DNA from: Phormidesmis sp963789215
GTDB lineage: Bacteria > Cyanobacteriota > Cyanobacteriia > Phormidesmidales > Phormidesmidaceae
Assembly: GCA_963789215.1 (NCBI GenBank)
Contig: CAWBJY010000007.1
Coordinates: 13,895 to 77,894 of the forward strand
Direction: 5' to 3'
Length of the DNA: 64,000 bases
Part shown: positions 43,817 to 52,517 of the stretch, piece after piece
Layout of the letters: each line of letters begins with the position of its first letter
How positions within the stretch are numbered: the first letter of the stretch is position 1
Notes under the pieces: model-generated
Databases searched by the model: none
Told to the model about the DNA's origin: nothing
What the model saw: the letters and a program-made list of their open reading frames with translations, nothing else
Made by a program: the position numbers and the translations under genes

Positions 43817-45565
43817 CTACTTCCAGCGCCCCGAGCGCAAAATACTAGCAATTAGCCACAGCCCCAAAAAAGAAGCCGCCGCAAACAGCAAAGCGCTCAG
43901 CCCTTGGAGCTGGCTCGTCTTCTGCCCCGTAGAAATAATAGCCGCACCCATAATAAGCGAGCCAACAACCGTACTAAAGGCTCGCCGATTCGCCGATCGC
44001 TCCAAGCTGCGCTGTAAAGAATCCATGCCTTGAACTGTCAAATTCCACCGCAGCGTTTCATCGCTCAGTCGATCTAGCAAAAACCCCAGCTGGCGAGGCG
44101 CTGAAAGCGAAAAATTTCGAAATTCTAACCCAGTTCGCAAAAAAAGCTGAGCCGGATCGTTTCCCACCAATTGCTGGCGGAACAGGTCCACCATCAAAGG
44201 CTGAATCTCGTCCATTAAATTGATATTGGGATAGAACTGACGAGCAGCCCCTTCTAGATTGGCCAAAGACTTAGTAAACAAACCGATGTTGGCAGGCCAT
44301 CTTAGATGGTTGCGCACACCCGTCTCAATCACAGCGCTAAAAGCTTCTGCCGTATTAAACTGACCCAGCGTCAGCCCATAATACCGGCCCAATAAGCGGC
44401 TGTAATCGCTTTCTAATCTCACTAGATTTACCGGCTTCAGCGGTTCTGTCATCTTCAGCGTCAGCTGCGCACACCGCTGAGCATCCGAACTTACAATCGA
44501 GAGCACTAGCTCCGTTAAAATCGCTCTAGTTTGCGGATCGATTCGACCCATCATGCCGCAGTCTAAAAGCGCAATGCGGCCATCATCAAGATAAAAGATA
44601 TTCCCTGGATGAGGATCGGCGTGAAAAAAGCCAGTGACGAAATACTGGGCCAAAAAAGCCCTAAAAAGCAGCGAAGTAACGTCTGCTCGCTTGCTCTCAC
44701 TTTTTGATGGCAACAGTTTCTTAAAAGGATTATCAGTAAAGGTGCTGCCAAACGGACTGTTCACCGGCTCGCCCGGCAAATCTTCGGGTTCATCCACCGG
44801 TAGGTTAGCCAGGAGCAAAGGGCTACCGACCAGCCATTCCATCACCAATATTCTGGAATTAGTCAGCGGCCAAATAATTTTGGGTACCGTCAGCTTCTCA
44901 GCATCTACCCACGAACTATTCTCCATATCGTGGCGTAGCTCATCGGTGTAGCGAGCCTCAGTTGTAAAATCTAGCTCCGCCGTCAGCGCCGACTTAAACT
45001 CCTCGGCCAGCTCAATAATGTTGTATCGCTGCCCAAACTGCGTTACCGAAACCAGCTTGGCAATATCTTTAATCAGCGCCATATCGCGCTCTATTTGCTT
45101 ATCAATGCCGGGGCGCTGCACCTTAACCGCAACGGCCTGACCGCTTTTAAGCACCGCCCGATGAGTTTGACCAATAGATCCAGCCGCGATCGCAACATAA
45201 TCCATCTCAGCAAACACATCTTCTATCGTCCGCCCCATCATATGCTGACGCATATAGCTCTCAATTTGCACCGCAGGCACCGCAGGCACCGTAGACTGCA
45301 AAGAACTTAGCGCCTCGATATAGCGAGAAGGCAGCAAATCTGGGCGCGTACTTAACAATTGGCCTAGCTTCACATACACCGGCCCTAGCTCAATCAAAAT
45401 ATTGCACAGCACCGCAGGCGAAGGTAGCTCCGGCTCATCTGAAGCCTTGCCCAGAACCAGCTGGCGCATATAGTCCCAGCCATTGCGCAGAAAGACCTCC
45501 ACGATCTCCCGCTGTCTGGAGAGCAACGCAGGTGTCAACATCGACGGAAGAGGAGAACTGGGCAT
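43817..45565 (-). CDS. UbiB/ABC1 (AarF) family atypical kinase-like protein
   Basis: A 582-residue protein. Family motifs: the KxGQ region VKLGQLLSTRPDLLP, the Ala-rich loop AIAAGSIGQTHRA, the lysine in VAVKVQRPG, catalytic-loop HADPHPGNIFY, and a DFG-equivalent that reads LLDCGMMG. A C-terminal pair of hydrophobic segments (VVGSLIMGAAIIS, LLFAAASFLGLWLIAS) anchors it in the membrane. UbiB-type proteins support prenyl-lipid (plastoquinone, tocopherol) homeostasis in photosynthetic organisms. It is divergent from the antiporter operon. Confidence 0.9.
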   Translation of the reverse strand: MPSSPLPSMLTPALLSRQREIVEVFLRNGWDYMRQLVLGKASDEPELPSPAVLCNILIELGPVYVKLGQLLSTRPDLLPSRYIEALSSLQSTVPAVPAVQIESYMRQHMMGRTIEDVFAEMDYVAIAAGSIGQTHRAVLKSGQAVAVKVQRPGIDKQIERDMALIKDIAKLVSVTQFGQRYNIIELAEEFKSALTAELDFTTEARYTDELRHDMENSSWVDAEKLTVPKIIWPLTNSRILVMEWLVGSPLLLANLPVDEPEDLPGEPVNSPFGSTFTDNPFKKLLPSKSESKRADVTSLLFRAFLAQYFVTGFFHADPHPGNIFYLDDGRIALLDCGMMGRIDPQTRAILTELVLSIVSSDAQRCAQLTLKMTEPLKPVNLVRLESDYSRLLGRYYGLTLGQFNTAEAFSAVIETGVRNHLRWPANIGLFTKSLANLEGAARQFYPNINLMDEIQPLMVDLFRQQLVGNDPAQLFLRTGLEFRNFSLSAPRQLGFLLDRLSDETLRWNLTVQGMDSLQRSLERSANRRAFSTVVGSLIMGAAIISTGQKTSQLQGLSALLFAAASFLGLWLIASILRSGRWK

Positions 45566-45719
45566 TGAGACAGCTACATAGTAGAGATTGCTTAAATGCT
45601 AACAACTTTGCAGCAAGTTCAATAGCACCTAAAAGACAGTCTTTCAATAATCAGCGTTACTTATGACGCAGTGTTAAGTAGACTCAGTAGAAAGTTGAGG
45701 CTCCACGCTGACTTTAATG

Positions 45720-45764
45720 TAGAGTAATATCTATGGAAAATAAATTTAGATAGATATTACTCTA
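45720..45764. promoter_or_regulatory. Perfect 15-bp inverted repeat upstream of the antiporter operon
   Basis: TAGAGTAATATCTAT and its exact complement ATAGATATTACTCTA are separated by 15 nt. The site lies between the divergent UbiB gene and the antiporter operon, about 80 bp before the first leader ORF. A dimeric regulator site or a transcriptional attenuator are both possible. Confidence 0.5.
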
Positions 45765-45842
45765 TGGTTAATTGAATTATCAATCCTAACTTCTTGACAC
45801 AAATTTTCCGCCGGGAATGTTCCACCACAAAGGAGCACGCAA

Positions 45843-45959
45843 ATGCAAATAACAAACAGAATTAATCTCAGACCCTTTAAAAAAGATCTAAAAGCTCTAA
45901 CGGGTAGCCTCACAGCCATCGTCGAGGCACTGGCCTTTCGGGAGGTTTGCTGTGTATAA
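45843..45959 (+). CDS. Short leader ORF (38 aa) before the antiporter operon
   Basis: An ATG at 45843 has a strong AAAGGAG site 7 nt upstream and opens a 38-codon frame (MQITNRINLRPFKKDLKAL...) ending at TAA 45959. A second well-placed site (GGGAGG) precedes a GTG at 45952 that opens a 15-codon frame ending about 10 nt before the first subunit gene. The pair may be leader peptides or translational coupling devices, or mere chance. The peptide matches nothing I know. Confidence 0.35.
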   Translation: MQITNRINLRPFKKDLKALTGSLTAIVEALAFREVCCV

Positions 45960-46007
45960 AAGACATCGATTTCTGTCTTGTAAGCACACTAACTTTTGAG
46001 CAGCCTA

Positions 46008-46367
46008 ATGATCATTTTAGAAGCTTTTATTTTGGCCACGATCTTCTGTGGTTTTCTTGGCATCATCTTAAAGCAGAATCTGATGATGAAAATCATCTCT
46101 ATGGATGTGATGAGCACGGGTATCATCGGATTTTATGTTCTAGTTGCAGCTAATCCAGGCTTGTTCGCTCCGATTGTGGTGGTTGATGGAACGACTAAAG
46201 GGACTGAGGCGATCGCCTACGCAGATCCTGTTCCCCAAGCCGTTATCCTTACCGCCATTGTCATTGGCTTTTCTATTCAGGCGCTGATGCTCGTCGCTGT
46301 GATGAAACTTGCGCGGGATAACCCAACCCTCGACTGTCGGGAGATTGAGAGGAGCGCGCTGCGATGA
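46008..46367 (+). CDS. Mrp/Mnh antiporter subunit C (NuoK-like)
   Basis: A 119-residue protein with three membrane helices (IILEAFILATIFCGFLGIIL, VMSTGIIGFYVLVAANPGLFAPI and AVILTAIVIGFSIQALMLVAVM). The pattern ADPVPQAVILTAIVIGFSIQA is the NuoK/MnhC signature. The ATG at 46008 is preferred over the upstream TTG at 45996. Its stop overlaps the next ATG (4 nt). Mrp complexes export sodium or other cations in exchange for protons, and related modules drive NDH-type complexes. Confidence 0.9.
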   Translation: MIILEAFILATIFCGFLGIILKQNLMMKIISMDVMSTGIIGFYVLVAANPGLFAPIVVVDGTTKGTEAIAYADPVPQAVILTAIVIGFSIQALMLVAVMKLARDNPTLDCREIERSALR

Positions 46368-47815
46368 ACAAGCTAACTATCATTTGGATAGCGCTGCCGC
46401 TCTTTGTCGGGTTTAGCATTTATCTCTTGCCCCAGCTCTCTCGAATTCTCGCATTGGCTGTTTCGCTGGTTTCTCTAGCGTATGGCTTATGGTTTGTATT
46501 CGTACCAGAGCCACTCACTTTAGAATTAGTCGGCAGCTTTGGCGTAAGCCTGTTTGTAGATCAGCTTAGCGGTTTTTTTATCCTGACTAACGCAGTCGTT
46601 ACCGCCGCTGTTATTCTCTACTGCTGGTCTTCTGATAAGGGTTCTTTCTTCTATACGCAAGCAATCATTTTGCATGGCAGTGTCAACTCAGTTTTTATCT
46701 GTGCTGATCTCATCAGTGTCTATGTTGCGCTAGAAGTGATTGGCATTGCCGCTTTTTTGCTGATTGCTTATCCCCGAACAGAGCGTTCTATCTGGGTGGG
46801 GCTACGCTATCTGTTTGTCAGTAATACAGCGATGCTGTTTTATTTACTGGGCACAGCGCTGGTGTATCAGGCCAATCGTTCTTTTGCCTTTACCGCGCTA
46901 GAAAACGCACCGTCAGCGGCGATCGCACTCATCTTTCTCGGACTGCTGGCGAAAGGCGGTATTTTTGTCTCGGGTTTATGGCTACCGCTCACCCATGGAG
47001 AATCAGAGTCTCCAGTATCGGCCTTACTCTCTGGGGCTGTTGTCAAAACAGGCGTTTTTCCCCTCATCAGGTTTGCGCTGATACTGCCTGAGCTCGATCC
47101 ATTGGTCCGGCTATTTGGCGTGATGACGGCCTTATTCGGCGTAGGGTTTGCTGTATTTGCCAAAGACACCAAGCGAATTTTGGCTTTTCATACCGTTTCT
47201 CAACTGGGCTTTATTTTAGCTGCGCCAGCAGTTGGCGGATTCTACGCGCTAACCCATGGTCTAGTCAAGTCGGCGCTCTTTCTAATTGCGGGCAAGCTGC
47301 CCAGTCGAGATCTTAAAGTCCTGCAGAAAAATCCAATTCCAACATCGCTTTGGATAGCATTAGCGATCGCAAGTTTCTCTATCTCAGGGTTTCCCTTACT
47401 TTCTGGCTTTGGAGCAAAAGTTCTCACTACCAAAAATCTGTTGCCCTGGCAAGTCATCGGCATGAACATCGCCGCGCTAGGCACCGCTATCTCCTTTGCC
47501 AAATTCATTTTTCTTCCCCACGCCCGCCAGCCAAAAGATTTAGAAAGTGCGGCCTCATCTCCAGGAACTGGATTCTGGCTGGCGATAGTGCTTTTACTTG
47601 GCGGCCTAGTTTTTTCAAACGTCTTCTACTACGATGCCTACAGCCTCCAAAATGTTGTTAAACCGCTAGCGACAATTGGCGTAGGCTGGCTAGCCTATAT
47701 ACTTGTTTTTCAGAAGCTTTCAGTTAAGCTACCTCGCGCTGCCGAGCAGTTTGACCACCTGATCGGGACAATGAGCTTGACATTAATACTGTTGTTTTGG
47801 ATAGTGCTGGCATGA
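46364..47815 (+). CDS. Mrp/Mnh antiporter large subunit D (NuoN/NuoM-like)
   Basis: A 483-residue integral membrane protein with about 14 hydrophobic segments. The proton-channel residues are in place: a membrane Glu in YVALEVIGIAAF and a Lys in LLAKGGIFVSGLWLP, followed by SALLSGAVVKTGVFPLIRF with its second Lys. It is the only large antiporter-like subunit in this operon. It overlaps both neighbours by ATGA-type junctions. Confidence 0.9.
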   Translation: MNKLTIIWIALPLFVGFSIYLLPQLSRILALAVSLVSLAYGLWFVFVPEPLTLELVGSFGVSLFVDQLSGFFILTNAVVTAAVILYCWSSDKGSFFYTQAIILHGSVNSVFICADLISVYVALEVIGIAAFLLIAYPRTERSIWVGLRYLFVSNTAMLFYLLGTALVYQANRSFAFTALENAPSAAIALIFLGLLAKGGIFVSGLWLPLTHGESESPVSALLSGAVVKTGVFPLIRFALILPELDPLVRLFGVMTALFGVGFAVFAKDTKRILAFHTVSQLGFILAAPAVGGFYALTHGLVKSALFLIAGKLPSRDLKVLQKNPIPTSLWIALAIASFSISGFPLLSGFGAKVLTTKNLLPWQVIGMNIAALGTAISFAKFIFLPHARQPKDLESAASSPGTGFWLAIVLLLGGLVFSNVFYYDAYSLQNVVKPLATIGVGWLAYILVFQKLSVKLPRAAEQFDHLIGTMSLTLILLFWIVLA

Positions 47816-48213
47816 TTGGCTACCGGGACTTACTGCTGCGGCTCACTATCTGGTTCTTGCTCACGGCAGATCTAAGCTTGGCAAACATTATTTTAGGGGT
47901 TGCAATTGCGCTTCTACTACCCACCTTTGGCCCGCGCTCCTACATAAAAGCAGCGGTGCTACAGGACTGGCTACAGATTTTGTGGGAAATTTTAGTGGCG
48001 ATTCCAAAAGCCTATTTTGAGGCATTTGAAATGATTCTGCGGCCACATCGGCACGAAGACATTACGCCAGAACCTAGCAAGCCCAGACGCACCCCAGGGC
48101 TGCTCTTTCTAGACATATTTCTGATTACATTTACGCCTAAAACTATCGTAGTCAAACACCACGAAGAAGGCTGGAACGAAGTCCACTGGGTAAGACGAAG
48201 GAAAAAACGATGA
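47812..48213 (+). CDS. Mrp/Mnh antiporter subunit E
   Basis: A 133-residue protein with N-terminal membrane helices (LTIWFLLTADLSLANIILGVAIALLLP) and a short cytoplasmic tail; its 15-residue end is strongly basic (VHWVRRRKKR). The WEILVAIPKAYFEAFEMILRP and FITFTPKT-type segments match MnhE. Start ATG 47812 overlaps the upstream stop; a TTG 15 nt earlier is not needed. Confidence 0.87.
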   Translation: MIGYRDLLLRLTIWFLLTADLSLANIILGVAIALLLPTFGPRSYIKAAVLQDWLQILWEILVAIPKAYFEAFEMILRPHRHEDITPEPSKPRRTPGLLFLDIFLITFTPKTIVVKHHEEGWNEVHWVRRRKKR

Positions 48214-48476
48214 ACGTACTGCTACTCGCGATGATTTTGGCGCTGCTAATTCCCATTTACGAGGCTTGCAAAGACGAAGATATTTGGCAAAAGATGCTGG
48301 CTTTTGCCAGCATTTCTACTAAAACGTCACTCATGATTTTAGTGATTTCGACCCTGCGCAATGACTGGATGATTGGGCTAGTCGGCGTGCTGATCTTGAG
48401 CTTGGGCAATGCCTCGCTGATGCTGCTCGCGCATATTCTGCGGCGGGCAAGCCTATCGGGAGGAATCACAGAATGA
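48210..48476 (+). CDS. Mrp/Mnh antiporter subunit F
   Basis: An 88-residue protein with three helices and little else, in the position MnhF occupies between E and G. It has a polar first loop (EACKDEDIWQKMLAF) and a conserved-looking KTSLMILVISTLRNDWMIGL segment. It is shorter on motif than other subunits, so the call leans on context. Overlaps both neighbours by 4 nt. Confidence 0.75.
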   Translation: MNVLLLAMILALLIPIYEACKDEDIWQKMLAFASISTKTSLMILVISTLRNDWMIGLVGVLILSLGNASLMLLAHILRRASLSGGITE

Positions 48477-48751
48477 TCGATGTTTTAAGCAATATTTGTT
48501 TTACCGTCGGCATTGTCTTTTGGTTTTGGGGAACTTGGCCGCTGCTGGGAAATCGATCTGTCCTATTCAAGCTACATTCCCTGTCAGTGTCAGACACGCT
48601 AGGATCGATGGCTATTGTGGTTGGGCTATTCCTGCGATTACCTCGCGAATGGCCACTGCTGCTGCTAGCGCTAATCTCTCTAGCGATTTGGAATACAGTG
48701 TTGGGCTACGTGATAGCGTATTGTGCCAGCGGGAGAGGGCGTTATGACTGA
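48473..48751 (+). CDS. Mrp/Mnh antiporter subunit G
   Basis: A 92-residue protein with three membrane helices. The DTLGSMAIVVGLFL motif, preceded by KLHSLSVS, is the MnhG/PhaG signature. Overlaps the F gene by 4 nt and the following MbhD-like gene by 8 nt. Confidence 0.85.
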   Translation: MIDVLSNICFTVGIVFWFWGTWPLLGNRSVLFKLHSLSVSDTLGSMAIVVGLFLRLPREWPLLLLALISLAIWNTVLGYVIAYCASGRGRYD

Positions 48752-49277
48752 CGAATTCTATATTGTTGCGATTACGGCGCTGCTGCCGCTAATGGCCATA
48801 TTGCTGGTGGTACAAACCAATCCATATTCGGCGCTGGTGATTAGAGGCATTTTAGGTGCGATCGCAGCCTTAGTCTACGCCATGTTTGGTGCCGCCGATG
48901 TCGCCCTGACCGAAGCGCTAGTAGGCACGATGCTCTCAATTACGCTGTATGCGATCGCCGTTCGCTCATCGATGACCCTGCGCCTAGGAATAATTCAACA
49001 GACCGACCAGCCGCTATTGCCACCGCCGCAGCTAATGAGCGCCATAACATCAGCCTTCACTCAGCACAATGTACGCGTCGAGCTGTTGCCCCATCCCGAC
49101 CAAGAGAGCCTGATCCATGCGCTCAACCAAAAAGAACTTCATGCCATCTACGAAGCATCAGGCTCGCTGCGGTTAAGAACGCAGTCTCTATACAATATTT
49201 TGCACTCCAAAGTACCGACCGATACAGCGCTAGTTCTGTCGGATACTCAGAGCATCCATCCGGAGAAATCATCATGA
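48744..49277 (+). CDS. DUF4040 (MbhD-like) antiporter subunit
   Basis: A 177-residue protein from ATG 48744, preceded by GGGAGAGGG. Three N-terminal helices contain the conserved AMFGAADVALTEALVGTMLS, typical of the MbhD/DUF4040 domain that forms the C-terminal part of full-length MrpA. The last 90 residues are a soluble domain (NVRVELLPHPDQESLIHAL...) lacking in the minimal domain. Here it is a stand-alone subunit, as in the cyanobacterial and archaeal arrangement. Confidence 0.85.
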   Translation: MTDEFYIVAITALLPLMAILLVVQTNPYSALVIRGILGAIAALVYAMFGAADVALTEALVGTMLSITLYAIAVRSSMTLRLGIIQQTDQPLLPPPQLMSAITSAFTQHNVRVELLPHPDQESLIHALNQKELHAIYEASGSLRLRTQSLYNILHSKVPTDTALVLSDTQSIHPEKSS

Positions 49278-49951
49278 AGTGGCTTTACGTCGCAGCTAGT
49301 TTGGCGCTGTTTACAACGATGCTGATATATTCGCAGCTCGACACATCCGCAGCCACAGAACTGATAACGAAGCTACCAATTGCCGAAACCATCGCGCAAG
49401 AAAGCAGCGTCCCTAACGCGGTCACCGGCATTATTTTCAAGAACCGACTCTACGACACCATTTTTGAAGTCGTTGTTTTTACCATCGCCATCATGGGTGT
49501 CCGCTTCCTGCTAGCCGACGAACAGCCCTCTCACACCGTTTACCAGTTTACCGACCAGCCCTCCATTGTATTAGCTAGGCTAGGAGCAACGATTGCTGCG
49601 CTAGTCGGTATAGAGCTAGCAATTCGCGGACACCTGAGTCCCGGCGGTGGCTTTGCAGCAGGCGTTGCCGGAGGTACGGCCATTGGGCTAGTGGCCATTA
49701 CATCTCCCTCAGAATGGATGGAAGCAGTATATAAGCAATGGCGAGCCTCAGCCTGGGAAAAAGTATCGGTGCTGTTGTTTATTGCGATCGCCCTTCTCTC
49801 CCTCTTTGGCCTAGCGCTACCACCCGGCATTCCCGGCAACCTCCTCAGCGGCGGCTGGATTCCTATCCTCAACACCTTAGTTGCCATCAAAGTAGCCCTT
49901 GGATCGTGGGCCACCGTCCTAATCTTTGTCCGATATCGCGGACTGCTGTAG
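49274..49951 (+). CDS. Mrp/Mnh antiporter subunit B (MnhB with MbhE-like N-terminus)
   Basis: A 225-residue protein. The C-terminal two-thirds match MnhB: RGHLSPGGGFAAGVAGGTAIGL is diagnostic, with helices on both sides. The first about 95 residues contain one helix, a luminal loop (QESSVPNAVTGIIFKNRLYDT) and FEVVVFTIAIMGVRFLLA, recalling MbhE. It ends the operon. The operon order is C-D-E-F-G-MbhD-B. Confidence 0.88.
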   Translation: MKWLYVAASLALFTTMLIYSQLDTSAATELITKLPIAETIAQESSVPNAVTGIIFKNRLYDTIFEVVVFTIAIMGVRFLLADEQPSHTVYQFTDQPSIVLARLGATIAALVGIELAIRGHLSPGGGFAAGVAGGTAIGLVAITSPSEWMEAVYKQWRASAWEKVSVLLFIAIALLSLFGLALPPGIPGNLLSGGWIPILNTLVAIKVALGSWATVLIFVRYRGLL

Positions 49952-50002
49952 ATTTACTGTTGTAGATTTAGAATCTAAAACCCACGCTCAGGAGCATCCG
50001 CC

Positions 50003-50362
50003 ATGGCTGGCAAACTTACCACTCACATTCTAGACACCGCCCAGGGCCAACCCGCCGCAGACGTAACCGTCGAACTATTTCAAATCAGCCTGTCTCAGGA
50101 CGCAAAGCTGATCAAAACCCTAACCACCAACGCTGACGGACGCACCGACCAACCATTTCTCACTAGCGACGAAATGGAAAGAGGCACCTACGAACTACGA
50201 TTCGCGATGGGTGGCTACTTCACTAAGCAGTCAGAAGCGCTCCCCGATCCGTTGTTTTTGAACATTATTCCAATCCGCTTTAGCATTGCCGATACTAGCA
50301 AGCATTACCATATTCCACTACTCTGCTCGCCTTGGTCTTACAGCACTTATAGAGGCAGCTAA
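50003..50362 (+). CDS. uraH: 5-Hydroxyisourate hydrolase (transthyretin-like)
   Basis: A 119-residue protein that hydrolyses 5-hydroxyisourate in uric acid degradation. It begins KLTTHILDTAQGQPAADV and ends with the diagnostic YRGS tetrapeptide; the catalytic His of THILD and Arg of TNADGRTD are present, and HYHIPLLCSPWSYSTYRG matches the family's C-terminal strand. AGGAG lies 8 nt before the ATG. No other purine catabolic gene is adjacent. Confidence 0.93.
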   Translation: MAGKLTTHILDTAQGQPAADVTVELFQISLSQDAKLIKTLTTNADGRTDQPFLTSDEMERGTYELRFAMGGYFTKQSEALPDPLFLNIIPIRFSIADTSKHYHIPLLCSPWSYSTYRGS

Positions 50363-50446
50363 ATTAGAGGCAGCTAAACAAATTCAACGACAATCTCAGC
50401 TATACCAAGTATCAGAAAAAGCTAACGTTGTTGGCAACATGAGCTG

Positions 50447-51892
50447 TTAGGACACCGAGTCACCTAGCCGCTTTCGCTCTGCTAGCTTCAGCATTACCTC
50501 AGCGTGCATCTCTCGCGTAATCGGATAAAAGTAAACCAGCACAACGCCACATAGCAACAGCACCAAAGGCACCGGCCCCATAAAGAATCGAATCGCCGTC
50601 AGCGCCGAATCGGTCTGTACCGGCAAATTCTTATCAAAGCCAGAAGACTCTAGCGCTAAACCAACTAAGAACAATCCCAACGCCAAGCCAAACTTCTGCA
50701 ACAACGTCATAAACGCGTAGTAAGTCCCTTCTCTACGGCGACCCGTCTTCAGCTCATCTAGCTCAATCACGTCCGGCAAAATTGACCAGGGCACCACGTA
50801 AGCCGTCGCCACGCCAAAGCCCACGATCGCGCACAGCCCAAACATAATGTTGTCCTGATCCGGCTGCAAAAAGAACAGCGCAATTTGCACCAAAATCCAC
50901 ACACCGGCTCCTAAAAAGTAGAGGTTCTTCTTGCCCACCTTGCGACTTAGCGCCGCGCAAACAAACATCATGACCACCGTCACTACCTGCACAACCACCG
51001 CAGGCAAACTCTCACTCACGCCCATCCAGTACTTCGCGTAGTAAGGAATAATCGTCGCGGTAATCTGTAGCGCCAACCACGAGAACAGATAGATCCCGAT
51101 GACAAACAGAAAAGGCTTATTACTTGCCACCACTTTAAGCTGATCGACAAAAGACTCATTAGGCGTATCAGCGATCGCATTCAAATCCCCATCCATCGCC
51201 TTCGCTTTGGCCTGCACATAGCCAAACGTCCCAAAAATAAACCAATAAATCGACAAAATCGAGATCACCCCGCCGACCAATCCCAGCGCCATATACCGCT
51301 GCCCCGGATCGGCAATTAGCGAATTAAACACCCCCGCCGCCACCAAAATCAAAATTCCGCCCGTCACCGAAAACGCCAGTCGAAACGAGGTCAAAGACGT
51401 GCGCTCGTCGTAGTCTTGCGTCATCTCAGCCGTCAGCGTGGTGTACGGCAAATTTGTTGTTGTAAAGAAAATCTGAAAAATCGTCGTAATGACTACGTAG
51501 TAAGCAAACAGCGTCCACTGATTTTCGAATCCTGGCACAATCCAGATAAAAAAGTAAGACAGCCCAAACGGAATCGCCGTTAAAAATATCCACGGATAGC
51601 GCCGACCCCAGCGCGTTTTAGTGCGATCGCTCAATATCCCCACCAGCGGATCGTTCACCGCGTCCCAAACCTTTCCCACCGCCAGCACAGAGCCCGCAAT
51701 CACCGGACGCATTCCCGCCACATCCGTCAGAAAAAACAGCAGAAAAAACGCCAGAAACTGCGACGTCAGCCCCGCTCCAAAATCACCCGCGCCATAAGCT
51801 AGCTTCACCGGCAGCGTCAGTTTAGGCACAGGATAATTCACCTTAGCCTGCGGTATCGCATCCGAAGGTAAATCCGCATTAGATCCAGACAT
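50447..51892 (-). CDS. GPH-family sugar:cation symporter (MelB-like MFS)
   Basis: A 481-residue, 12-helix transporter. GPH signatures: LAYGAGDFGAGL near the N-terminus, GKVWDAVNDPLVGILSDRTKTRWGRRYPWI, and YTTLTAEMTQDYDERTSL. The N-terminal 25 residues are polar. A conserved motif DVIELDELKTGRRREGTYYAF lies in the C-terminal half. It imports glycosides or sugars with sodium or protons. Its substrate is not deducible. Divergent from the phosphoribosyltransferase gene (73 nt between starts). Confidence 0.88.
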   Translation of the reverse strand: MSGSNADLPSDAIPQAKVNYPVPKLTLPVKLAYGAGDFGAGLTSQFLAFFLLFFLTDVAGMRPVIAGSVLAVGKVWDAVNDPLVGILSDRTKTRWGRRYPWIFLTAIPFGLSYFFIWIVPGFENQWTLFAYYVVITTIFQIFFTTTNLPYTTLTAEMTQDYDERTSLTSFRLAFSVTGGILILVAAGVFNSLIADPGQRYMALGLVGGVISILSIYWFIFGTFGYVQAKAKAMDGDLNAIADTPNESFVDQLKVVASNKPFLFVIGIYLFSWLALQITATIIPYYAKYWMGVSESLPAVVVQVVTVVMMFVCAALSRKVGKKNLYFLGAGVWILVQIALFFLQPDQDNIMFGLCAIVGFGVATAYVVPWSILPDVIELDELKTGRRREGTYYAFMTLLQKFGLALGLFLVGLALESSGFDKNLPVQTDSALTAIRFFMGPVPLVLLLCGVVLVYFYPITREMHAEVMLKLAERKRLGDSVS

Positions 51893-51965
51893 CGTTAAGA
51901 ACCCTGTATAAATAGATAACTAGCAAAAGACAAGATAACCAGCAAAATTAAAACGCGATCGCGCT

Positions 51966-52478
51966 ATGGCAGACCTTCACGTATCCTGGTCAGATTATCA
52001 CCAAGACATCGAGCAGTTGGCCCTGATGGTACACCGCTCCGGCTGGGATTTTAATCAAATTGTGTGTCTTGCCAAAGGTGGCCTCCGCATTGGCGACATC
52101 ATCTGCCGTATCTCCGACCAGCCCTTAGCCATTCTCTCCACCGCCTCTTACGGCGGCGAAGGCAATCGCATCCGAGGCTCCATCACCTTCTCCAAAGACC
52201 TCAGCATGACCACCGCCAACCTCGGCTCCCGCATCCTCCTAGTCGACGACCTCGTAGACTCTGGCCAGAGCCTCAAGCGCAGCATCTCCTGGCTCCACAA
52301 CAAATACGGCTTTTACATCGACGAAATTCGCACCGCCGTTCTCTGGCACAAAGAATGTTCCGTCATCGTTCCCGACTACGCCCTGCACTACCTAGAAGAC
52401 AACCCCTGGATCCATCAACCCTTCGAGTGCTACGAAGAAATGGACTGGGCTAAGCTAAAAAAAGCGCATCCGCAATAG
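51966..52478 (+). CDS. Phosphoribosyltransferase-family protein
   Basis: A 170-residue enzyme of the PRTase type I fold. The PRPP-binding loop reads ILLVDDLVDSGQSL; upstream the phosphate/pyrophosphate loop is CLAKGGLRIGDI, and a C-terminal PWIHQPFE is like that in xanthine-guanine enzymes. The small size fits a purine salvage transferase. The base specificity is uncertain. It is 39 nt upstream of the VanY gene. Confidence 0.85.
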   Translation: MADLHVSWSDYHQDIEQLALMVHRSGWDFNQIVCLAKGGLRIGDIICRISDQPLAILSTASYGGEGNRIRGSITFSKDLSMTTANLGSRILLVDDLVDSGQSLKRSISWLHNKYGFYIDEIRTAVLWHKECSVIVPDYALHYLEDNPWIHQPFECYEEMDWAKLKKAHPQ

Positions 52479-52517
52479 ACGATTCAGCCGAATAACTGTA
52501 AATTGCTATACACAGAG

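Noticed and set aside
45947..46153. A 68-codon frame across the start of the antiporter operon
   Set aside because: It is out of frame with the NuoK-like gene and covers its coding region.
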